A stretch of 12,191 bases of DNA from JAPUDQ01 sp049291395 (GTDB lineage: Bacteria > Patescibacteriota > Saccharimonadia > Saccharimonadales > Saccharimonadaceae): the NCBI GenBank assembly GCA_049291395.1, contig JBATPJ010000053.1, positions 1 to 12,191 of the forward strand, given 5' to 3'. How positions within the stretch are numbered: the stretch's first letter is position 1; each line of letters starts with the position of its first letter. The notes beneath the pieces are model-generated. The model worked only from the letters and a program-made list of their open reading frames with translations. It was not told the origin of the DNA and ran no database searches. A program made the position numbers and the translations under genes. Below are positions 1 through 4,864 of this stretch, piece by piece.

Positions 1-66
1 CCACCCCAAACGAATCCGTGCACCATACACGAGTAGTTGCTTCTCGGTCATATTTCTGTATCTCAC
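1..66 (-). CDS. N-terminal fragment of an unidentified protein, cut by the window edge
   Basis: An open frame runs from position 66 to the window edge on the minus strand, 22 codons without a stop. I chose the GTG at 66 because an AAAGGAG Shine-Dalgarno (72-78) sits five bases upstream. An in-frame ATG at 51 is the alternative but is about 20 nt from that site. The visible residues read (V)RYRN-MTEKQLLVYGARIRLGW. Nothing in so short a piece identifies a family. It is divergent from the plus-strand unit that follows, and a small CTACT/AGTAG dyad (79-90) lies just upstream of its ribosome site. That it is a real gene start is inferred from the good ribosome site only. Confidence 0.5.
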   Translation of the reverse strand, partial: MRYRNMTEKQLLVYGARIRLGW

Positions 67-145
67 TTTCACTCCTTTCTACTTTAGTAGGGTGATGGAA
101 GTGTGCAAGATGTATGGGAGGTTAATAAAATTGGATTTGTGAATA

Positions 146-174
146 TTGACTTTTGTTATATTTTATGCTATCAT
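146..174 (+). promoter_or_regulatory. Sigma70-type promoter of unit A
   Basis: TTGACT (146-151) and TATCAT (169-174) are separated by exactly 17 bp in an AT-rich stretch. Transcription should start near 181, leaving a leader of about 130 nt before the gene at 312. It is one of three similar 17-bp-spaced promoters in the window, all driving units with complementary ends. Confidence 0.75.
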
Positions 175-209
175 AGAGACATACCTTGTTGATAATTCCA
201 GGGTTGAAG

Positions 210-225
210 ATTGACAAGTATTGAG
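210..225 (+). repeat. Unit A 5' arm of the long-distance pairing
   Basis: GACAAGTATTGAG (213-225) is the exact reverse complement of 905-917 in the 3' UTR. At the RNA level the helix extends to 210-225 with 905-920, 16 pairs including one G-U. The arm ends 9 nt before the ATG at 235, much like the spacing of the equivalent motifs in units B and C. A local competitor exists: CTTGTT (185-190) can pair with 213-218. Confidence 0.7.
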
Positions 226-228
226 TAT

Positions 229-281
229 CACAAGATGAGTTCATTGCGTTTAAGCCCCAAGCGTCATGATCTCATCTTGTG
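229..281 (+). promoter_or_regulatory. Leader hairpin with an 11-bp perfect stem (unit A)
   Basis: CACAAGATGAG (229-239) and CTCATCTTGTG (271-281) are perfect complements around a 31-nt loop. The stem buries the ATG at 235, so folding could control translation of the short leader ORF and, through it, the gene at 312. It follows the unit A 5' arm by three bases. Confidence 0.6.
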
Positions 282-309
282 TCATCGCCATCCGGGCGTT
301 GATCAGTAG
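235..309 (+). CDS. Possible 24-codon leader ORF coupled to the next gene
   Basis: An ATG at 235 opens a 24-codon frame (MSSLRLSPKRHD...) that stops with TAG at 307-309, two bases before the ATG of the gene at 312. Its start codon sits inside the stem 229-281 and 9 nt after the unit A 5' arm, where the start codons of units B and C also sit. This is seen directly. That it is translated, and that termination here delivers ribosomes to the weak start at 312, is inference. No strong Shine-Dalgarno precedes it, and the peptide resembles nothing I know. Confidence 0.35.
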   Translation: MSSLRLSPKRHDLILCHRHPGVDQ

Positions 310-311
310 TA

Positions 312-860
312 ATGCTGGGCGAACGCCCAAAGATGAGCCTAGGAGCCAATATGTTCGCAGGACTTTCTTACGAGATCTGTGCAGCAGCATGGAATGTCAT
401 CATACCGTCTGCGATAGCGGCGAACATCGATGGCGTCACCAACAAGCAGGCTGGAACCATCGTCGTCCTCTACCCTCACACTGGAGACGTGGCGTTCATG
501 TCCAGGCTCAACTACAACCACCCCGATGCCGAGAAGTACGACCGCATCGCCGTCGCCAAGGCTGTGGTGAGCAAGAAGACTGGCTTACCGAGTCGTCAAG
601 TACAGCAGGAAGCCCCTCACCTCTACCTGCCCGGAATGACCAAGTGGGGCGGGGCGGTCATCAGGAATGGACTCGTCGTCGCCTTCAGTGGCGTCCAAGC
701 CGTCTATGACGAGGCGATCGCCTGGTCAATGCTGGCTTGGGTTGAGGCCATGTGCCGCAACGAGATGACCAGACCGGGCGGCGTCATGGCGTCAGACGAC
801 TCATTCCTGGGCGACCCCACCCTGCCGCTCTTCCCGAGCGTACGGCGTGACGGTGCGTGA
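312..860 (+). CDS. Possible GlcG/HbpS-like (DUF336) protein
   Basis: This 182-residue protein has no obvious signal peptide or membrane helix. The middle and C-terminal half recall the GlcG/HbpS (DUF336) fold: a hydrophobic strand with a turn (GTIVVLYPHTGDVAFMSRLN), a helix rich in Ala and Lys (RIAVAKAVVSKKTGLPSRQV), then WGGAVIRNGLVVAFSGVQ followed by an acidic helix start. The last part matches the family pattern GG-P-dG-vvGaiGvSG only loosely. Members bind haem or small ligands, or have no known role. ATG 312 follows the leader ORF stop directly. ATG 333 is an alternative, and neither has a clear ribosome site. The gene stands alone between its own promoter and terminator. Coding status is fairly secure; the family call is tentative. 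Confidence 0.55.
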   Translation: MLGERPKMSLGANMFAGLSYEICAAAWNVIIPSAIAANIDGVTNKQAGTIVVLYPHTGDVAFMSRLNYNHPDAEKYDRIAVAKAVVSKKTGLPSRQVQQEAPHLYLPGMTKWGGAVIRNGLVVAFSGVQAVYDEAIAWSMLAWVEAMCRNEMTRPGGVMASDDSFLGDPTLPLFPSVRRDGA

Positions 861-871
861 CCGAGGATTCC

Positions 872-899
872 AGCGCGGGGTCCTTCGGGACCCTGCGCT
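872..899 (+). other. 12-bp UUCG-capped hairpin after the unit A gene
   Basis: AGCGCGGGGTCC (872-883) pairs with GGACCCTGCGCT (888-899) around a TTCG tetraloop, with one G-U pair. The hairpin starts 11 nt after the stop codon and has no T-tract, so it looks like an mRNA 3' stability element or processive-RNase barrier rather than an intrinsic terminator. Confidence 0.75.
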
Positions 900-904
900 A
901 GCCC

Positions 905-920
905 CTCAATACTTGTCGAT
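905..920 (+). repeat. Unit A 3' arm of the long-distance pairing
   Basis: CTCAATACTTGTC (905-917) is the exact reverse complement of 213-225, and GAT (918-920) extends the helix in RNA with one G-U pair. It lies five bases after the UUCG hairpin and one base before stem III of the hammerhead. TGTCGA here is shared with the 3' motifs of units B and C. Confidence 0.7.
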
Positions 921-921
921 A

Positions 922-974
922 ATACTTTCATAGCTGCGTAGCTATGCTGACGAGTCCAAAAGGACGAAAAGTAT
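922..974 (+). ncRNA. Type III hammerhead ribozyme
   Basis: All conserved core elements are present in order. Stem III is ATACTT (922-927) with AAGTAT (969-974), 6 bp, open at its end, which makes this type III. The cleavage-site nucleotide is U928 (UUU, fitting the NUH rule). Stem I is CATAGCT (929-935) with AGCTATG (940-946), loop GCGT. The core CTGACGA is at 947-953. Stem II is GTCC (954-957) with GGAC (962-965), loop AAAA, with the required G-C as its first pair. GAAA (966-969) completes the core, its last A being the first stem III base. Cleavage is predicted between 928 and 929. It lies in the 3' UTR of the 312-860 gene, four bases before the terminator. No classical loop I-loop II contact is obvious, so the rate is uncertain. 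Confidence 0.87.
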
Positions 975-978
975 AACG

Positions 979-1006
979 AAAACTCCCGCAACACTGCGGG
1001 AGTTTT
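979..1006. terminator. Bidirectional intrinsic terminator between unit A and nusA
   Basis: AAAACTCCCGCA (979-990), loop ACAC, TGCGGGAGTTTT (995-1006): a perfect 12-bp stem with a GC core and four T at the 3' edge in both directions. It ends unit A on the plus strand and nusA on the minus strand. Confidence 0.85.
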
Positions 1007-1054
1007 ACTAGTTTGTGATTTCTCTAAGATCCAAGATCTAAGCTCTAAAATCTA

Positions 1055-2215
1055 CTACTCCTTCACCTCTTCCCCACTCTCCTCAATAGCACTAAACAAG
1101 TCATCCTCGATGTTTTTGCGAGGTTTCTTGTCGGCTTTTGGCGTGGCGACGGCGACTGGTGCGGCGCTACCAGCTGGCGTGATGTCGAGCTCGTAGCCAG
1201 TTAGTTTGCTCGCCAGGCGGACGTTTTGGCCACCGCGACCGATGGCGATCGACTGTTGGTCTTCGTTGACGTAGACTTTGGCACGCTTGTCTTTGGAATT
1301 TTCGTCGATCTCGATCTTGACGATCTCAGCAGGGCTGAGGGCGTTGGCGATAAAGTTCTTGGTGTCGGCATCGTAGGTGATGATGTCGATTTTTTCCTGC
1401 TCTCCGATCTCGTTCATAACGGCATTCACACGAGTACCGTGGCCACCGACGAAGGTACCGACCGGGTCGACACCAGGTACAGTGCTCGCAACCGCTAGTT
1501 TGGTACGTTTGCCAGCTTCGCGGGCGATGGCTTTGATCTCGACAGCACCGGTCTCCATCTCAGGGACTTCCTGGCGGAAGAGATACTCGACGAAAGCTTC
1601 GTTGGCACGGGTCAGGATAAGCTGTGGGCCGCGGTTGTCACGTTCGACGTCTTTGAGGTAGACCTTGATGCGGCTTCCGATGCCGTAGTATTCACCGGGG
1701 ATTTGCTCGCTCTGCGGCAAGATACCGACTGTCTTGCCCATCTCGACACGCACGACACGTGGCTCGACGCGCTGGACGGTACCGGCCAGCACGGTGCCGA
1801 TCTTGTCGGCGAATTCTTCCATGACGACTTCACGCTCAGCTTCGCGGAGCTTCTGCAAGACGACTTGTTTGGCAGTCTGAGCGGCCACGCGACCAAAGGC
1901 TGTCGCTTCGTGCTTCTCCTCGACGACATCGCCGACTTTGGCGCCTTTTTTGACCTTCTGGGCGTCAGCTTCGGTCAGCTCAGTCGCTGGGTTTTCGACT
2001 TCTTCGACGACTTGGTACATGACGTAGACAGTCGCGGTACCTTTGACGGTGTTGAGCTCGGCACGCACGTCTTGGTCGCGGTCGCCATTGTCACGGCGCC
2101 ATGCAGCAGCGATCGCCTGCTGGACCACGTCCATGACGGTCTCCTCGGGGAGGTTTTTTTCCTCAGCAATCGTAGTGATAGCCAGGACTAATTGTTTGAC
2201 ATTGAGATCTTCCAT
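1055..2215 (-). CDS. nusA: Transcription termination/antitermination factor NusA
   Basis: A 386-residue NusA, which binds RNA polymerase and nascent RNA to control pausing, termination and antitermination. Domains in order: N-terminal polymerase-binding region (about 1-130), S1 domain (about 142-202, containing VLAGTVQRVEPRVVRVEMG and VYLKDVERD), KH1 (about 223-290, VGGHG loop) and KH2 (about 297-347, IAIGRGGQNVRLAS). A short charged tail replaces the acidic repeats of enterobacterial NusA. I chose ATG 2215 because AAAGGAA lies 5-6 nt upstream. ATG 2230 would put that site inside the gene. The usual neighbours rimP and infB are absent, so the gene appears monocistronic. Its leader carries a terminator-like hairpin that could allow autoregulation. 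Confidence 0.96.
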   Translation of the reverse strand: MEDLNVKQLVLAITTIAEEKNLPEETVMDVVQQAIAAAWRRDNGDRDQDVRAELNTVKGTATVYVMYQVVEEVENPATELTEADAQKVKKGAKVGDVVEEKHEATAFGRVAAQTAKQVVLQKLREAEREVVMEEFADKIGTVLAGTVQRVEPRVVRVEMGKTVGILPQSEQIPGEYYGIGSRIKVYLKDVERDNRGPQLILTRANEAFVEYLFRQEVPEMETGAVEIKAIAREAGKRTKLAVASTVPGVDPVGTFVGGHGTRVNAVMNEIGEQEKIDIITYDADTKNFIANALSPAEIVKIEIDENSKDKRAKVYVNEDQQSIAIGRGGQNVRLASKLTGYELDITPAGSAAPVAVATPKADKKPRKNIEDDLFSAIEESGEEVKE

Positions 2216-2238
2216 ATGATTTCCTTTCATTTTTCATC

Positions 2239-2264
2239 AAAAAACCCGACCTGCCGGCCGGATC
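2239..2264 (-). terminator. Terminator-like hairpin (candidate attenuator) in the nusA leader
   Basis: Read on the minus strand, CCGGCC (2261-2256), loop GGCA, GGTCGG (2251-2246) forms a 6-bp GC stem with one G-U, extendable by two or three weaker pairs. It is followed by G and six T (2244-2239). It lies between the nusA promoter and start codon, so it should stop some transcripts before the gene. Control by NusA itself is inference. Confidence 0.55.
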
Positions 2265-2276
2265 TGTACAAGTGCT

Positions 2277-2305
2277 ACTATACACCTACCCGACATAAAG
2301 CGCAA
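2277..2305 (-). promoter_or_regulatory. nusA promoter
   Basis: On the minus strand, TTGCGC (2305-2300) and TATAGT (2282-2277) are separated by 17 bp. Transcription should start near 2270, giving a leader of about 55 nt that contains the terminator-like hairpin. The -35 box lies 5 bp from the -10 box of the divergent aminopeptidase gene, so the two polymerase sites overlap. Confidence 0.6.
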
Positions 2306-2310
2306 GCTGC

Positions 2311-2316
2311 TACAAT
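2311..2316 (+). promoter_or_regulatory. -10 box of the M1 aminopeptidase gene
   Basis: TACAAT ends 10 nt before the ATG at 2327. No recognisable -35 box lies 17 bp upstream. Transcription from here would give a leader of only about four bases. No Shine-Dalgarno precedes the ATG, which fits leaderless translation. Confidence 0.4.
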
Positions 2317-2326
2317 ATATCTATCT

Positions 2327-4843
2327 ATGACACAAACACTACGACTCTACGAATACTTTTTACCAAAACACTACGATCTGACACTCACTATCGAGCGTGA
2401 GGCGCGGCGCTTTCATGGCCGCGTCGTGATCACCGGCCACAAGCCGCACGCGGTGCATCCGATCATGGTGCACGCCAAAGATCTGACGATCCAAGCTGCG
2501 ATGATCGGCGACACACTCGTGCCGACCACGCCACTGCGTCACGATGCCGTGCAGATCGGTGATGGCCTGCCAGCTGGCGACTACGATGTGACGCTGGAAT
2601 TTAGCGGCACGATCACTGACCCGATGCACGGACTCTACCCCTGCTACTACGAGCGGGACGGCGAGAAGCACGAGCTGCTCGCGACGCAGTTTGAGTCACA
2701 TCACGCCCGCGAAGTCTTCCCTTGTATCGATGAGCCCGAAGCCAAGGCGACGTTTGATCTGACGCTGGAGACGGAAGCCGATGTAACAGTCCTGTCGAAT
2801 ACGCCAGAGAAGAAGATGGATGAAGGGAGAAGGACGAAGGAAGAGGGTACCAAGATGACGCAGTTCGGAACGACGCCGCGGATGAGTACCTACTTGCTGG
2901 CATTTGTGGTCGGCGAACTGCACAAGACCACCGCCACGAGTCAGAATGGGACGGAAGTATCAGTGTACTCCACCCTATCCCAGGCGAAATCATCGCATCA
3001 GTTTGCCCTCGATGAAGCCGTCGCCCTGATCGATCACTACGAAGCGTATTTCGGCGTACCCTACCCACTGAGCAAGTGCGACCACGTCGCCCTGCCGGAT
3101 TTCTCGGCGCTCGCTATGGAAAACTGGGGTCTCATCACCTACCGCGAAGGCTACCTGCTCGCCGAGGACAATACGCCTGTCGACCAAAAGCGCTCTATCG
3201 CAACCGTCATCGCCCACGAGCTCGCTCACCAATGGTTCGGCAACCTCGTCACCATGCGCTGGTGGGATGACCTCTGGCTCAACGAAAGCTTTGCAAATGT
3301 CATGGAGTACATGTCGCTCGACGCCCTGCACCCCGACTGGAACGTCTGGGATGATTTTGCCGCCAAAGAGTCGACGATGGCACTCGGCCGCGACCAATAC
3401 GGCTCGATCCAGCCGGTCGCCTACCACGTGAAGACACCTGACGATATCGCCGCTGTCTTCGACAAAGCGATCTTGTACTGCAAAGGCAGCCGCCTGATCC
3501 GCATGACGATCGCCTACATCGGCGAAGAGGCATTTCGCGCCGCGCTCAAGCAGTATTTCACCGACTTTGCCTACGGCAACACCGAGGGGCACGATCTCTG
3601 GCGCGCCATGCACGCCGCCAGCGGCAAACATATCGAAGCCCTGATGGAACATTGGCTACGCCATAGCGGCCTCCCCGTCGTCACCGTGACATCAGACGGC
3701 GACAGCTTCGCCGTATCGCAGCATCGACTCTCTGTCGGACATGAGGCCGAGGGCACTCACTGGCCGATCCCGCTGGCAGCCGCCGATGACCATTTCCCAA
3801 GTCTCCTCCACGACCACGCCGCGCACGATATCGCCGCAGACTCGCCGCAGCTCAATGTGACTGGCGTCAGCCATTTCGTCACGAATTATGATGACGCTGC
3901 GTGGTCGCAGATGCTCGATCTGCTTGATACTGGCAGACTGAGCGCCGTCGAGCGCGGGCTGCTACTCTATGAAGCCTACTTACTCGCCCAGAGCGGCCAC
4001 ACCAGTTCGGAGCGACTGCTCGATCTGCTACCACACTACGCACACGAAGAGTCGAGCGCCGTCTGGCTGATCATCAGCTACGTCATCGCCGCACTTTCGA
4101 TTACGGCTGAGAGTATCGTGACCCGCCCAGAGTTCGATACCTACGTGCAGACACTACTCGCGCCAGCATCAACCACATACAACCTCGCTGCTGCAGCTAG
4201 TGACGACACAGCACGGAAGACCCAGGGTATCATCAGTGAACTACTCATCAGCTACGGCCACGCCGCATCAGTCTCTGCCGCGCTCGATCAATTCCGCCAG
4301 GCCGATGACCTCAGCGATCTCGCCGGCGACCTACAGCCCGCAGTCTATGGTGCAGTGGCGGCGCATGGCACCAAAAAAGACATTATCCGCCTGATTCACC
4401 TCCATAGCACGACCCGCGACGCCCATCAGCGCGACATCATCTCGCGGGCACTTGCAACAAGTCGCGATATGACATCACTCGGCATCTGGATCAATGCCCT
4501 CAGCGACTCCGAGTCGGTTAAGCTCCAAGACCTACCGTTGTGGTTTTATTACCTGATGCGCAACCCCGTCTCGCGCGAGGCTACCTGGCAATGGCTGCAT
4601 GATAACTGGCCGTGGCTGCTCGAGAATTTTGGCAATGGTCACGCCCTCGAGAAGATGCCGATGTATGCCGCCAAGACGCTGCACGGTGACGAGTGGCTGA
4701 GACGCTACCGCGAGTTTTTTGACACGCATGATGACCCGACCATCCGACGCGCCGTCCGCGTCGGTATCGACGAGATCACGGCTCGCACTGCCTGGATCGA
4801 TCGCGACCACAAAGTCATCAGCGCTCAGATACGTGAGCACTAG
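2327..4843 (+). CDS. M1 family zinc aminopeptidase (PepN/ERAP-like)
   Basis: An 838-residue enzyme that should remove N-terminal residues from peptides. The N-terminal beta domain begins YEYFLPKHYDLTL. The substrate-binding loop reads LAMEN (residues 262-266) in place of the usual GAMEN. The zinc site is HELAH (H297, E298, H301) with E320 in NESFA. Y384 in ILYCKGSRLIRM fits the transition-state tyrosine. An ERAP1-like helical C-terminal domain fills the rest. The full length matches the family. ATG 2327 is chosen because homology starts there, although the frame is open upstream to 2192. No signal peptide is visible, so it is probably cytoplasmic. A purine-rich stretch (about residues 160-174) interrupts the N-terminal domain. 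An M13 peptidase follows after 21 bp, suggesting a joint role in peptide use, expected in an amino-acid-scavenging CPR bacterium. Confidence 0.93.
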   Translation: MTQTLRLYEYFLPKHYDLTLTIEREARRFHGRVVITGHKPHAVHPIMVHAKDLTIQAAMIGDTLVPTTPLRHDAVQIGDGLPAGDYDVTLEFSGTITDPMHGLYPCYYERDGEKHELLATQFESHHAREVFPCIDEPEAKATFDLTLETEADVTVLSNTPEKKMDEGRRTKEEGTKMTQFGTTPRMSTYLLAFVVGELHKTTATSQNGTEVSVYSTLSQAKSSHQFALDEAVALIDHYEAYFGVPYPLSKCDHVALPDFSALAMENWGLITYREGYLLAEDNTPVDQKRSIATVIAHELAHQWFGNLVTMRWWDDLWLNESFANVMEYMSLDALHPDWNVWDDFAAKESTMALGRDQYGSIQPVAYHVKTPDDIAAVFDKAILYCKGSRLIRMTIAYIGEEAFRAALKQYFTDFAYGNTEGHDLWRAMHAASGKHIEALMEHWLRHSGLPVVTVTSDGDSFAVSQHRLSVGHEAEGTHWPIPLAAADDHFPSLLHDHAAHDIAADSPQLNVTGVSHFVTNYDDAAWSQMLDLLDTGRLSAVERGLLLYEAYLLAQSGHTSSERLLDLLPHYAHEESSAVWLIISYVIAALSITAESIVTRPEFDTYVQTLLAPASTTYNLAAAASDDTARKTQGIISELLISYGHAASVSAALDQFRQADDLSDLAGDLQPAVYGAVAAHGTKKDIIRLIHLHSTTRDAHQRDIISRALATSRDMTSLGIWINALSDSESVKLQDLPLWFYYLMRNPVSREATWQWLHDNWPWLLENFGNGHALEKMPMYAAKTLHGDEWLRRYREFFDTHDDPTIRRAVRVGIDEITARTAWIDRDHKVISAQIREH
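2806..2847 (+). repeat. Purine-rich insert inside the M1 aminopeptidase gene
   Basis: Of these 42 bases, 39 are purines on the plus strand, built from GAAGG/AGAAG-like units. They encode a Lys/Glu/Arg-rich segment containing KMDEGRRTKEEGT, between the conserved SNTPE and TPRMSTYLLAF parts of the enzyme. The frame is kept. It probably forms a surface loop. Confidence 0.5.
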
Positions 4844-4850
4844 GATACGG

Positions 4851-4856
4851 TATACT
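4851..4856 (+). promoter_or_regulatory. -10 box of the M13 peptidase gene
   Basis: TATACT lies 8 nt before the ATG at 4865, within GGTATACTGGG, an 11-mer repeated exactly at the malic enzyme promoter (9886-9896). No -35 match is seen. The predicted start near 4863 makes the mRNA leaderless. Read-through from the aminopeptidase gene is also possible. Confidence 0.5.
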
Positions 4857-4864
4857 GGGTAGCA

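Noticed and set aside
266..709. 147-codon plus-strand ORF overlapping the unit A gene
   Set aside because: Out of frame with the 312-860 gene; Arg/His/Ser-rich translation with no motif, typical of a shadow frame in GC-rich coding DNA.
2990..3652. 220-codon minus-strand ORF opposite the M1 aminopeptidase
   Set aside because: It lies wholly inside a well-supported zinc peptidase, whose motifs show that the plus strand is coding.
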